From Lepas anatifera (taxonomy: Eukaryota > Arthropoda > Thecostraca > Lepadidae): DNA of 64,000 bases. The stretch lies in the NCBI GenBank assembly GCA_034440635.1, contig JAOTON010000199.1:124001-188000 (forward strand), in the 5' to 3' direction. Both the position numbers and the translations under genes were made by a program. Numbering within the stretch: the stretch's first letter is position 1; each line of letters starts with the position of its first letter. Positions 1 to 13,100 of the stretch are shown here, one piece after another. A model generated the notes under the pieces. That model was given only the letters and a program-made list of their open reading frames with translations, searched no databases and was not told the DNA's origin.

Positions 1-212
1 GTAGCTGAAGTAAATATTTCACCATTAAAATTATTTCATGCCCTGGCGTCTCACGGGGTGGTGACACACACACACATGGGGGAGCTGACGATCCAGGCGG
101 TGTTATACTGTGCGTTGATGTTGACTCGAGAGGCGCCTTGACTTAAGCACATTTGTGCTTTTGCGCCAATCGAAGTGTTCAATTTATGTTTTGTCTTGTT
201 TTTGATGAAATA

Positions 213-233
213 CATGATGATGATGATGATGAA
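213..233. repeat. ATG trinucleotide run
   Basis: Six or seven GAT/ATG triplets in a row in otherwise featureless DNA. Confidence 0.8.
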
Positions 234-1406
234 GACAAATATTCCCACAAACAAACTGCAAGGCAGATTTCCAAAACTGCGACTGTAAAAGACTACATTT
301 GTGACTAGAAATTGGGTAATCCACATTACACGCCCTGTCTTTTACCTTTTTCTATTCATCAAATACTCTTATTGTCTCGATCTTTCGAACCCACTGCTCA
401 AAGCATTGCCTCCAAGCAGGCTAGCAACCGTGGATTTGAAGAGCTCAACCATAAAACTGTGATTATGCACAGTTTTCTTCTAGAGCAGGCTTTTCTGGAT
501 ATTGGATAGTCAGAAGACCAGTCAAAGGATAGTCAGCTGACCCTGAACACTGGGTCAGATATACGGCGGGGTTGTCACGTGTGCAGAGGATAGTCAACAA
601 CTGTTACCTGGCACAGGCGGTACCGGCCCGCCGACGGCCGATTCTCCACAGTGCGGGAATTCCACCGCTGCCCCGGGATACTGATACCGTGACCATACCT
701 GACTCTGGCAGGAGCTGGGCTCTCCCTTTATGGCCAAAAAGAGTTCACAAGGTAACTGCATACCACTCGGCTGCACGCAGAATCAGGTGCAACGGCATTC
801 CACATTTTTAAACCCTTGACAAATCTCCAGCACGTATATCACCCGGGAAACACGCCGACACTGTGCGGTTAGCTGTTACCGGAGGCACCAGACTAGCGTT
901 AAAACGGGCGGCGAATTTTCGCCAATCCGCTCGAAAGGAACCGCATGCAGATCCTGGGGACTATGTGCCTTAAAATGGCCTGCTTTTATAAAATCCTACT
1001 TTTCTAAAATCCTACTTTTTCACAACTCTGGCAATTTTCTCCACCCTCAGTATCTTATCTGGATCCGTCAATGAATGACTTACACGCTCTAAACCCACAA
1101 ACTATTCGGATGTGAACTAGTTTTTTCTTGCGACTGAGAAGCTACAATATAATTTTACTCCTCTAGCCGAAATTGATAGTTTTGCAAGTATACAGTGCCC
1201 CCTGGCTATTCTGCAGGCTGCCAATCAGGAAACGCGTTCAGCCCGCTACCTACCAAGAAGACAAGGTGACGCCAACACACCGCTCAATCGCTATCTTTGG
1301 ATATCACCTGCTTTGTGTCGCTCCGTATCGCGCCATCCAATTTCCCCCACACATCAATCTGCATATAAGGAAACTACAAATCACCAGACCACTCCAGGTT
1401 TCCCGT
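234..1406. other. No recognisable feature
   Basis: Mixed-composition DNA. Short open frames show no family motif or splice-supported exon. Confidence 0.6.
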
Positions 1407-1520
1407 CATATCAGTGTATGACACCTTTGGACATTCACCAGTGACTGAGCCATATCAGTGTATGACACCTTTGAACATTCTCCAGCGTATGACACCTTTG
1501 TACCTTCTCCAGTGACTGAT
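1407..1520. repeat. Short tandem repeat with GTATGACACCTTTG core
   Basis: GTATGACACCTTTG occurs three times (about 1414, 1459 and 1487), followed each time by CATTC.CCAG- or CCTTCTCCAG-like sequence. Confidence 0.75.
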
Positions 1521-2344
1521 AGCCAGAAAAAACTCGGCAAAACAAACAGACCGGCGGCGGCCGTGACCGGGGGTGGGAAGTCCCGCTGTATGCCGCCGTA
1601 TCACTGAGGAAGCCGCCACACCGCAGGCCCAGATCCAGGATTTCTGACCCACACCGGGATACCAGCATGTTCGCAGAACGATGTAACAATTTGACCCACT
1701 TTCCGGCAGTGTGTTATGTGCTCCATTTGATATACGTGATGTCCGATCTAGATAACATGAAAGTGATTGTTATCCATTTGAGAAGATTGTGGCACATTAA
1801 ATGTAAGTTGGTTAATTCGAGGGAGCGAGAGGACTTGGCCCCGCTTCTGCCGATTGTACAAGATAGATGCGGGTCTTCAACAAAACCAGGTGGAAACAAA
1901 TCTGAGTGAACGGTACGGACAAAATAGCCGCGAGTACATTCTACGAATGAACAAATGGCTGAAAAATGGGGAAATGCATGAAAATATATAGACGAAATGA
2001 CAAATTACGACGAATCATTACCCAGCCCAAATGAATTTTTCCTTGTGCTTTTCTAATGATAATAAATAAACAATTGCTGGGTTGTAGAATTCCCACTGGT
2101 GTCTGGCTACTCCACTGCTAAGGCAGGGAACAAGACTTGAAGACGCGGGAAAGCTCCGCGAAGCCTCGCCACCGACTAATCACAACGCTGGATAGAGCTG
2201 ACAGCCAATCAAAACTATTGTTTCATCCGACTGGAAACTAAACAACAAATCATACATTAGTTAGTCCTGTGGACTTTCCGACTACCCACTGAAAACTTTA
2301 CACATTCATTCATCAAGGCTGTGAACGCGTCAGTCATACGGTGA

Positions 2345-2371
2345 TATATGTACATACATACATACATACAG
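2345..2371. repeat. CATA microsatellite
   Basis: About six copies of the tetranucleotide CATA. Confidence 0.85.
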
Positions 2372-2479
2372 GTGAAATGGCTTAACTGTGCATGCATTTG
2401 TCCCTACAAAGAACTTTGTCACAGTCTCAGCGTGAGCATACAAGTTAACTTCCAGCCTCAAACTTCAGATGCAAAATGC

Positions 2480-2735
2480 CGGTTGATGAATGTCGCCTCT
2501 GGCTCATAACTTCCGCTATGATTCATGCCGCCCCGGGCTCACCACTGCCGCCCTCAGCTCATCACTTCAGCCCTGATTCGTGCCACCCCTGTTCATAACT
2601 ACTACCCCGACTCACCATTCCCGTCCTCGGCTTATCGCCTTTGCCCTGATTCGTGCCGCGCCCGGCTAATCACTGCCCCCCCTTACGACTTTCGCCCTGA
2701 TTAGTGCCGCCATAACTGCCGCCCCAAACGATGTA
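2480..2735. repeat. GC-rich degenerate minisatellite (GATTCGTGCCGCCCC type)
   Basis: Imperfect alternation of CTGATTCGTGCCGCC and GGCTCATCACTGCCGCC units, about 22 bp each. The same repeat family occurs in the opposite orientation at 37865-38470. Confidence 0.75.
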
Positions 2736-4689
2736 CTTCAATGGTGGATAAATCTACAACGCAGACTGGATTCTTCTTAGACCTGTATGTAGCCTTTGGG
2801 ATTTCGTCTAAAAAGCAACCACGTTTAGAAAATGCTGTAGAATACTTTTCCACCATTCAAATAAAATTTCCCCTGTGCTGTAAAAAGCACAAAAAGAAAA
2901 GCAGATTTGGTGCAATGAAAGTGCCCCCCACAACGCTGCCACCCCTATGTGGCGCCGCCCTCCCCCACCCCACTGGCTGAGCACTCCGAAAGATTTTTGA
3001 AAAATTACACTCTAAGCAATTCATATCAATCTTCTTCGGTTTCTACCACATCTTTTCCAACCAGGTTTCTTAAAAGCACGGTTATGATTCCATCTTCTGA
3101 CACTGCTCTGCAAACATATTTTCTCCCACAAAGAACATTCCTTCATAAAATAACGTCGTGGAAGACCAGAAACGTTTGAAAACATTTTCTCTGCGGCTGT
3201 AAGAGACACGCTCTGGGGAAAAACACCGCTTCAAAGCCAGGTGAAAGCCGCCCGCCCCTTACCTGGATCAGGGACAGCCTTTACGGCAGATGGCGGCAGA
3301 TTACAAAAACAAATTGAATGCCGTGGAAATCCCCGTTTTACACCTTGACACTGCGGAAATATTTCCCCGACTTTGATGTACTTAACCTATATATGAACCA
3401 TTGCTGATTCTTGGCTAAAAAGATCAAGGTGAGATCATGTCGCTGGCATGCCAGACAACTCGATTATTACCAGATTTCACTCAGAGCTCCCCTCCACACT
3501 GGCGAGCAGACAGTCAGTCAGGGTGACCGGTTCCTTCATACGGATGTGATGATTTGGGATCAATGGGGCCTGACAATACGAACATGGTGTTATTGGGTTG
3601 CCTCAGCAACTGATGCAACTTGCAGGAACGACTGATGAGTAATCAGATCCAGCAGACGTCCCTCTGCTGACCGGGATGCGGGAAGGACGTGTGCGGACTG
3701 CGGTATATTTGCGCCTGCAAATTCTGATCAAGTTTGTCAGATGAAAAACAGAATTCGAGTTTAATGCTTGCGAAGGCTATATGCATAGTCTGCAGGGAAA
3801 ACGATGTCGCTCACAAAAAGGCGGTTACTTGCAGCTTTAGTCAAGTAAGAATTAGCTGCTGCGAGAACAGGGACAAGAACAGGTCTTTTCTCCCCCTAAA
3901 CCAAGTCTTTGGACACGAGAATAGGCGCAGAAGCAAGACACGAGGGATACCAACTAGTTTGAGAAGCCTCAAATCAGTGTTGAATATCTACCGCCCATAT
4001 ATGAAACCTTCAACATAAGCTCTAAACTCGAGAACTGAAATTGATAGTAGCTCAGTGGCGCAAAGGAGTTCAAACAGGTAGGTATGACAATTTATAGATT
4101 TTGCAAATCTTTTGAAATTTTGCAGGTAGTGGTGAAGGCTTCGGCTAGGAGTGCCCCAGATTTGCAATCCGGCCGGTTTTGCGGATCATCCGGCACGTTT
4201 TAAGATCCGTCTGATGCCACACTTTGGGCCATATCCTGCAGATTGTGTTGGTAAGCTTTGTAAATTTTCTTCTAGTGAAAATAATCATGCAAGCTCAGCT
4301 TTTATGTTTGTCATCCCACTCATGATCAAATAGGTAAGTTTTTACTGTAACTAATATCTTAGGTACATACGTAACAGGAAATTAAGGCCCATAAAGGAAT
4401 GACAGGAAAATGAAAGCTTGTAATGAAACTGCTTGCGTGCTATTGGCACTACACTTCATTGATACAAAACAGCATACTCCTGCCAAGGACCGGAGACACA
4501 ATTTACAATCTGCACGGCAGCCGTCAGAGGCTTCGTACAAAATAAGCACAGACATGCGTAGCAATCAGGATGGAACCAAGTGTTCTATTTTTGGTTTCAT
4601 ATGTTCATCTGAATTTGAGAATCAAGTCCGGAAGATGCGGTTCCAGTCGGGTTTCAGAACTTTACATCGGGTGCATCCTTAACTGAGAT
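2736..4689. other. No recognisable feature
   Basis: Unique-looking noncoding sequence. Short frames of up to 94 codons lack recognisable domains. Confidence 0.6.
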
Positions 4690-4880
4690 CTCGGTTTGGC
4701 GACCCCGGTTCGAGTCCAGACACTGTCGCCATCTCCAACTGTGGGAACGTTGCACTACTGTTGAGAGGGTTTTGGGGGATCAGTTTGTACTTATTCAAAG
4801 AACCCGCCAAACCTCGAATCCGGGACCTGTGGCTCAGCGGGCAGGTGCCCACCACTGAGCCCGGCACCCCCAGCATAAAA
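4690..4880 (+). mobile_element. Possible SINE fragment
   Basis: Contains a box-B-like GGTTCGAGTCC near 4708, then a unique body and a GTGGCTCAGCGGGCAGG string. Box A is not convincing. Low confidence. Confidence 0.35.
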
Positions 4881-6344
4881 AGCTGGATAATTTTTCACCG
4901 CTCCATGTTGTCTTAATAGCACCTAATCAACGGGCAATTAACGAACCTACTGAACCTGTTAAAGGGCGGAGATGACCTTAGTGCTGACTATTACTGAAGG
5001 ACTTCACAATTTCAAGCAAAGATAGGTCCACACATTTTCCTAACCTGAGTCACATTTTTATAGTCCGCAGAAGCGGTGTGACCCCAATCTTACATTTGTT
5101 TCCTCCGGTTTCGCTCCTGCGCTCTAAATCCCATCCAACATGGAATAAACCTGACTGCCAGATCTCAACCATCACAGACAGAATTCTGCCCCCGCAGCTG
5201 CCAGCAGAATTCTTCCCCGGAGTTTTCTCAGCGGCAGTGTTGCGGACCAGGAAACATCAGCGCGCCTGTTTGTGCAGTGGGAGGAAACCCTGAATCCGCA
5301 GCGGCCAGTGCAAACGCGGCGGCCGAGTGTGAAGCTCTTGAAATGTTGTCACTTAGCACCACCAGAGGCGGTATGGCGCTGCGGGGTCACCATTGGAAGT
5401 CCTCACAGCACTGGGGATGTCCCCGGCGTCTTGCGTTGTACAAAAACATCCAGGATTTATGAGGAAATCGTAGCTTTTGGCAACGTGACTAAAGACCTGT
5501 ACCGACGCAGACGCAGGGGCGCAGCCAGAGCTTTCGTATGGGGGGGGCACACCAACTTTGAGGGGCACCCCGGAGAAAAAAGGGCACTTTTTAACGTAAC
5601 CCAAAAACTTACTATATCTTTGTTTATATCATTTTTTGGGCATCTTTGGTTCAATAAAAATGCAAATAAATCATTGACAGAGAAGGAAAACTAGATTAAA
5701 ACCAAAAAAGGTAAAAATATCACCAAAATGTCATGGAAGTAGCCAAAACATGACTTTTTGGATAGATTTAAGGACAGCCAACTCATGCAAGTACTTAACA
5801 TCAGAGAAATCAGCGGAGCATGTGATATATGTTACAATGTGCAGGTTAAGGCATATTGGAGTCGAAAATTCTTTTGTTATGCCCACTGGTTTTGTCGTGA
5901 CGAGTGAGCCCTGGCTGAACGCGGATTAAGTTCCTTTCCTCCCGCAATCGCCATAGGACGAGGAGTGGCATAGTGTCTTTAGAACAATACATTTTTGTTG
6001 CCAGAAAAATTTGGGAGATACCTTTTGAACGCGTTTATTAAGTTCCATATTCTCAAGGCTCGGTCCCAGTTAAGAGTAAATAAAAGGTGAACAGGCCTGT
6101 GGCTTGGATGGGGATGGTGTGACAGGGCGGAAAATTGTGAAAACTATTTCTTCATTTAAATTAATTAGTAGAAATCCTGGTTTAGGGGACTGTGCTCTGA
6201 GCTCAGGGCACATGCCTTTTTATCATCCCTTCCCAGAATCCACTAGTATAATAAGCAATTTATATAACCAGGGGTGCTCTAGGCATCACAAGCCGTTTTA
6301 GAGATTCCTCATTCCTCGTTAGCTCCGTTTTACAAGGGGAGCTT
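4881..6344. other. Mostly featureless; possible MITE terminus near 5514
   Basis: CAGGGGCGCAGCCAG at about 5514, followed by G/C-rich GGGGGGGCAC strings, resembles the hAT-like termini seen elsewhere. No partner end was found. The 140-codon frame over 5272-5694 crosses this and is not credible as a gene. Confidence 0.4.
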
Positions 6345-6570
6345 CCATTGTGTTCTTACTTCCCATCTATTCAAGACCAGCTTTGGGGCCCCCAAGTGTG
6401 GGTCAGAGGCCTCAAGAGCACCTTCCCCCATCCCCCAGTTGTGCCTCCAGGGACCAGACTAGCTCAGTGACCCCGCCCCGAGATGATCGGAGTTGGCCTT
6501 GTGTTCTTATTATCTGTCTATTCAAGACCACCTCAGGGGCTCGTGATGTAGATCAGGGCCCCAGGCAGCT
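6345..6570. repeat. Two-copy direct repeat at the left edge of the minisatellite
   Basis: TGTGTTCTTA..TCTATTCAAGACCA appears near 6348 and again near 6500, each followed by GGGGC-rich minisatellite-like sequence. Confidence 0.6.
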
Positions 6571-8270
6571 CATGCTTCACCCAGAGACTAGACTAGCTCA
6601 TTGGCCCCAGAGATGAGGGCATCAGACTAGCTCAATGGGCCACAGATAGGCTCATAGGGCCTTAAACCAGTTCAAGAAGCCCCAGAACAGTTTAAAGCGC
6701 CAGATCACTTCAGGGGGCCTCAAGCCAACTTAAGGGGCTCTCACAAGCTCAGCGCCCAGACCAGCTCAGGGTACTCTCAGAACATAGATCCGCTCTTGGG
6801 CCCCAGATCAACTCTTGGGGCCCCAGATCAGTTCAGGGGCCTCAAGTCAGGTCAGGGGGCAAGATCAAGCCAGGAGCACTAATTCAGCTCAGGAATCCCT
6901 CACCAGCTCGGGGCCCAAGCAGTTCAAAAGCCCCAGAGCTGCTCAGGGGACACCAGATCGGCCCATAGGGCACCAGATCAGCCTAGGGGACAAACAATCA
7001 GATCAGTGGTCCCCGACCAGCTCGCGGCCCAGATCAGCTCGGGAATACCAGATCAAGTCAGGAGGCACTTCAGCTCAGGAGCCCCATACCATCTCAGGGG
7101 CCCTCACCAACCCCTGTGGGCCCAGCCCAACTCAGGGCCTGGGAGCTGCTCAGGAAATCACGTAATTAACCCAGGAGGCCCGGGTCAGCTTAAAGGGCAC
7201 CATATTAGCCATGGGGCACCAGACTAGCTCAGAGGGAATTAGATGGGCTCAGGAGACACACTGATGACTCAGCAGGCACCATATCGACTCAGGGGGCATT
7301 AGTTAAGTTCAGGAGGCAGTATATCTGCTCAGGGTGCACCAGATCGATCAGCACAGGGGGCATGTTCAAGTCAGGGGCACTAAATCAGCTCAGGGATCCC
7401 TCACCAGCTCGGGGCCCAATCAGTTCAAAAGCCCCAGAGCTGCTCAGGGGACACCAGATGCCCATAGGGCACCAGATCAGCTTCGGGGACAAACAATCAG
7501 ATCAGTGGTCCCCGACCAGCTCGAGAATACCAGATCAAGTCAGGAGGCACTTAATCAGCTCATGAGCCCCATACCATCTCAGGGGCCCTCATCAGCCTCT
7601 GTGGGCCCAGTTCAGCTCAGGACTTTAGAGCTGCTCATGAAATCACGTAAGGAGGCCCAGATTAGCTTAAAGGGCACCAGACTACTCAGGGGGCACCATA
7701 CTAGCTCAGAGGGCATCAGATGGGCTCAGGAGGCACCAGATCGACTAAGGGGCAATAGTGCAGCTCAGGTGGCGCCAGATCGATCCGCTCGGGGTCCAGA
7801 TCAGCTCCCAGCCCCCGACTATGGCAGGAGCCTAAATCAGCTCAGGGAGCAACATAACAGCTCAGGGGACACAAGGTGGGCTCAGGGCCCACCAAACCAG
7901 CTCAGGGGGGGGGGACCAGACCATCTATAGAGACATCAATAATCAGTTGAGGGGGCACCTAATCAGCTGAAGAGGCACCATATTGACTTAGGAGGAAGAA
8001 TCAACTTGGGGAGGCATGAGATCAGCTTGGGGGCCCGAATCAGCTCAAGGGGCACTAAATCAGCTATTAGGGCACCAAACAAGCTCGGAATCATTAGACT
8101 AACCATGAGGATATTATATAGGTTCAGGAAGCACAATTATTTGCTCAGTGGGGCACTTGATTGACTCAGGGGCACCAGATCAGCTTAGAGGGCAAGTAAT
8201 CAGCTTAAGGGGCCAAGACCAGCTGAGAGGCCACGAGATGAGCTCAAGGAGCACCACATCGGCTTTACCC
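6570..8270. repeat. Degenerate minisatellite, unit about 19 bp
   Basis: Dozens of divergent tandem copies of a unit close to GGGGCACCAGATCAGCTCA. Unit length varies around 17-20 bp, so open frames across it shift continually and are not coding. An internal duplication of about 400 bp has an offset of 501 bp (6885 against 7386). Confidence 0.9.
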
Positions 8271-9672
8271 GTACGATTATTGGCGACAATGAGGCATTAG
8301 GTGGACACATACTAGGTGCCCATACTCTTTCCCGGGTGCTTGGAAAGGCGATAGAATACCCTAGCTGACCGAGAAAGGTATTAAGTTATCCAACAATAGT
8401 TTCAATCGCTACATGCGGTCCAGTTACATCTAGGTTCAACGGCGTAGGGCACTAAATTTCGAGCGGCACGGCCCAAATTGGGTACAACACCTGGCAATCA
8501 AAAGGGCACCCCGGCAGTGATGGGGGCACGTGCCCTCTGTGCCTTCCTGGCTGCACCCCTGTACAGTAGATCAACTCCGGGAGGCATTGAATAAGCTCAG
8601 GGGGCCCGGACCAGCTCAAGGGGCACTAAAACAGCTAAAAGGACTCCAGGCAAGCTCGGAGGCATCAGACTAACTTAGAGAGCATTATATAGGTTCAGAA
8701 GGTACAATTATTTATTCAGGGAGGGGGCACCAGATTGACTACGAGGGCATCAGATCAGCTCAGAAGGCACATGATCACCTCCAGGGGGCACCAGATTAGC
8801 TCCACCCGTACGATTATTGGCGACGATGAGGCATTATCTGGAAACGGATTACGTGCCTATACTCTTCCCGGGTGCTTGGAAAGGCGACAGAATGCTCTAG
8901 CTGACCAAAAAGGCACTTAAATGTCAAACAATAGTTGAAATCGCTAAATGCGGTCTAGTTCCATCTAGGTTCAACGGCGTAGGGCACTAAATTTCGAGCG
9001 GCACGGCCCAAAGGGGGTACACCACCTGGCAATCAAAAGGGCACCCGGCACCGATGGGGGCACGTGCCCCCTGTGCCCCTGGCTGCGGCCCGGGACAGTA
9101 GATAAACTACGGGAGGCATTAAATAGGTTCAGGGGGCCCGGATCAGCTCAAGGGGCACTAAAACAGCTAATAGGGCACCAGGCAAGCTCGGAGGCATCAG
9201 ACTAACTCAGAGAGCATTATATAGATTCAGAAGGCACAATTATTTTCTCAGGGGGGCACCAGATTGACTACGAGGGCATCAGTTCAGCTCAGAGAGCACA
9301 TGATCAGCTCCAGGGTTCAAGACCAGCGCTCTGGGGGCACCAGATGAGCTCAAGGGGCACCAGATTAGCTCTGCCCATACGATTATTGGCGACGATGAGG
9401 CATTATCTGGAAACGGATTACGTGCCTATACTCTTCCCGGGTGCTTGGAAAGGCGACAGGATGCTCTAACTGACCAAAAAGGCACTTAATTGTCAAACAA
9501 TAGTTTAAATCGCTAAATGCAGTCTAGTTCCATCTAGGCTCAACGGCGTAGGGCACTAAATTTCGAGCGGCACGGCCCAAAGAGGGTACATCACCTGGCA
9601 ATCAAAAGGGCACCCCGGCACCGATGGGGGGGGCACGTGCCCCCTGTGCCCCCCCTGGCTGCGCCCCTGCGC
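8271..9672. repeat. Higher-order repeat: minisatellite plus embedded 300-bp unit, three copies
   Basis: A block of about 300 bp beginning (G/A)TACGATTATTGGCGAC recurs at 8271, 8808 and 9377, each time followed by about 240-270 bp of the 19-bp minisatellite. The block ends CCTGGCTGCGCCCCTG in the first and third copies (one mismatch in the first), which resembles a reversed transposon terminus of the CAGGGGCGCAGCCAG type. Copies two and three are closer to each other than to the first. Confidence 0.88.
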
Positions 9673-11599
9673 AGACGAGTGATTGATCGAGCAGAACTTG
9701 AGGAACTTTCAGGGAGCGTTTTAATGAAAAACTTGATTTAACTTTCAGAGATCAAGATTTCCACAATCAGCCGAAATTTAGACGATATGTGTTTCCGTCG
9801 ATTCTCTTTGTATGTAAAGTCAGTTCCATACTGATTGGTAGGTATTAGGCTGTGGTCGTTTTTGCGAAATATCTCTCAAGTGAGGTTGCCTGCCGACACT
9901 GTTGTTGCTTCACCTGCTGCGTTTTAGCTGGATGTACGAACTGACGTGCAAAAATGATTCATCGGGTCCAAAATTCGGAAGTTATTAACAAAATACACAG
10001 AAAATCATCGGGATAGGCGAAAACAGTTTTTTGTCCATAATTTTCCAAATTGGCGTCTCATCGAGTTCGCAGGGGCCCACATTTAAAGAGCTCGTCAAAA
10101 TACATTGCTAAAGGCGCAATCTTTTGTAAGAAGTATAATAGTTAAGATATTTCTGAAAACAGCTGACACTAATACCAACCAATCAGTGTGGAACCGGCTG
10201 TACATACGTGGGCAGAGTTAGTTTTATATTTTCAGGGGTGCGCCCCTGAATTCCTGAATTGCACCCGACATTTTGAAATCAAATCGCAGACCGGCTATTT
10301 AGCATGGCTCACAATCACAGTGTGTCCTCATCCCCGTACAACGTCTCGTTCGCAACTTGAAGAAACCATCCAGGTTGTCTCGAGTCGGTGCCCAAGTCGT
10401 CAAGTAGTCTTACTGCCGAAAATAATTTCTATGTTTGCACCCATTCACTGATTCTGCAGCACTAAAATACGAAGAGCAGAAATTCAAACTTGGACTGTTG
10501 TTCAAACGTAATGTGAGCTGAATCCAATAAACAGAGAACAAAACTTAAGCAGCATAAGCAGCATTTCTTATATTTAGCTGGAATGCGAGAACACAAGTAG
10601 AGGTCACTTTGAAAGTCTAGAGAATGCATCGGCATGTTTTTTAATAAAAGGGACCAAATACGTTGGCATTCTCACATTTTACGTACTTCCAACGTCATAA
10701 CACTATAGTTTATAGTCTCATAGTACCTACTAGAAAACTTACTAAGGTTATTTGTGCTCACTTCCATCACAATTACCAGGTCTAAGGGTATACCCACGTC
10801 TTCCACCATACCCCCCAATAAAAAATACCCGTCAGGGGACCCGGGAAAGCCCCCCTAATCTCCTAAAAATGTTTGAAATTACCTTATTCTATCCCTAATC
10901 TGCATGTACCCCTGGCATGGCATGGCACACGTTGTCCTTTTGGGAAGAGCTTTGGGAACTCCCTACGGGCACTTCCAGCAACACTATCTCCCCGCGACCA
11001 CTGGGATTATTTCTGCGGGAACGAGGGCAGTCACCGTAAACTACCAACCACCAGTCCAATGAGGCTTCCTGGTCTTGAATGGCTCACGTTTCCTATCTGA
11101 AGCGGACGCTTTCCGATAACATGCCACACTAAAAGGCCGCAACCTTTTCCAGCGAAATTAATGTAGTTGGCACTGCTTAAAGCTTCACTTTTCTCAGGAA
11201 ACGGTTTCTGATGAAGAGTTCACATGCTCAGTGGAGAGGGAACCTATTTTTCCAATGTGACTAAAGCACAATTCACAGCTGGAAAACGCCACTAGGCTAC
11301 ATTTGAGATAATTTATGGGCGCGTCGATTGGTGGGAAATGTTTTAAAATCCGTTGATAATATTTCGACTTCTAAGCTTCGACTAGGCTTCTAAGGTCCGA
11401 CCAATGTTTTTAAGACCGTCGCAACCGCGCGGTCACACCAGTTTGCCTGCACTGCGAACCGAGTGGTGACGTAATAACGCCAGATAATCAGGGTTATATG
11501 CCAAGACCACTTAATATGAAGTTCAAGTTCAAGGCATAACGTCGCAGGCCAAGGTCGTAAAAACATTTCCAAGGTCATCGATCCCCGTGTTTCGGTCAG
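9673..11599. other. No recognisable gene; small palindrome near 10232
   Basis: The only structure noted is TTCAGGGG TGCG CCCCTGAA at about 10232-10251, an 8-bp hairpin. Confidence 0.5.
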
Positions 11600-12100
11600 A
11601 TAGCATCACTCAGTGTTACGTATGCTATGCGATGACTTCATGGTGAAGGTTACTCAGTGACAAGGTCAAGGTCCCAGTTCAACGTCAAAAACTTTTTGTC
11701 AAGGTCAAAGCTTCATTTCCCGGCGAAATGCTGCTACGCTCCCAGTTCTATCGTACGCTATTGGGAATTTGTCATATTGCTACGTCATAGGCCAGTGGAT
11801 GCGAATGACCTTGACCTTAAACTTTCAGAGAACGTTGCGTGAGAACTTTCCTCCATGAGCTTAGTCCGCTCTCAGTGTATTCCCTGATTTTTTCGGCATA
11901 ATCAAGGTATTTCCCAATAGGTCTCCAGCACTGCCCAAATTGGACTTTTATGATCCCTTTTGACCTTTAAGATATTAGCCTAGGTCAATAAGACTTACCT
12001 ATAATTTAGATCACTATCGCCCCCCACACTCCACTAAACGGGCCTTTTCTACCCCTCTTGGTTTTTTTAGATCTCAGGGGAGGGGGTACTTTAGGATCCC
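11600..12100. repeat. Dispersed AGGTCA-rich repeat, copy 1
   Basis: About 500 bp aligned by eye with 25180-25655: shared strings include TATTTCCCAATAGG..CTCCAGCAC, CTTTCAGAGAAC.TTGCGTGAGA, TTAGTCCGCT and a GGGCACTTTAGGA-like end. It contains TCAAGGTCA-type motifs. No terminal repeats are recognisable, so the boundaries are approximate. Confidence 0.75.
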
Positions 12101-13021
12101 ACTCCACTGCGCGTTGGCGCCAGAGCCCTCTCCACTGCCCGTGGTAAAAGGAAATATTTGCTAGAAGATTTGAAAGATAACTCTACGCGGACTGAAACCC
12201 TAAACAACTTCAACTGAATAATGGTGTCGATTGAATTGAAGCATCAGCACACACTCCTTGTTCGCGATTAAACGTCACGCGCAAAGCAGCTTGGTTGAAG
12301 TGGAAATACTGATGCACACTATGGCGTGCCAAAGCTGCATCAGATGTGATTACTTTCCCTGGAGGGCACGATACTCTCGATACACAACACCGCTGGGTAA
12401 GAGCATACAGACCTGAAACGTCTTGGGACATGGTGGGACGTGGTCACGCGATTGTCATGTTGATGAGCCGCTGACCCAGACGCAGCGGGATTCCCCGCTG
12501 CACCGCGGCAACTATAAACCGTGATACGGAAACCTTCCCTGAGACACGACACCAGCCTCGTCACCTTGCCAGCTCAATGCAATGGCTTTGGGTACAGTCA
12601 AAATATCCAAAGCAGACGTCCTGTAGCTTTCCGGATTCTAGATGATAGAATAGCGTGGTGTTACCCATCATCACGGTGACGCGGCTTGCTCTCAGAGTCT
12701 GAGCCCGACTACACGAGCGTTTACCGGCAGGTCTGGTGCTCGCTGTTGCTGCCTGCTGCTGGAGTTCCTGCGACGAAGACAAGAAGACGGAGTAGAATAC
12801 TTTTTCAGGGCCTGCTCCTGATTCAAGTTTCGTCGCTATGGTGGCCGACAGGTGCTATGCACAAAGCGCCTAATAAAAGGACTACCGATTCTGACTTTTT
12901 ACTGGGGTGGCACAAGAGGGTTGGTGGTCATTACTTTCGGCACGCCGTCTCTCCGGTCAGCGTTTAGCCCGCTGTGGACATGGCCAGTCAGGCGCACCCT
13001 TCACTTCAGCCGGGGCCAGGT

Positions 13022-13100
13022 AGGTGTGTATGTATGTATGTATGTATGTATGTATGTATGTATGTATGTATGTATGTATGTATGTACGTACATACATACA
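13022..13100. repeat. GTAT/TACA microsatellite
   Basis: An uninterrupted GTAT run is followed by CATACATACATAC on the same strand, so the tract can fold on itself. Confidence 0.95.

Noticed and set aside
6815..7930. Open frames of 116 and 198 codons across the CAGATCAGCTCA-rich region
   Set aside because: They read through a 17-20-bp tandem repeat whose unit is not a multiple of three; peptide content is only repeat translation.
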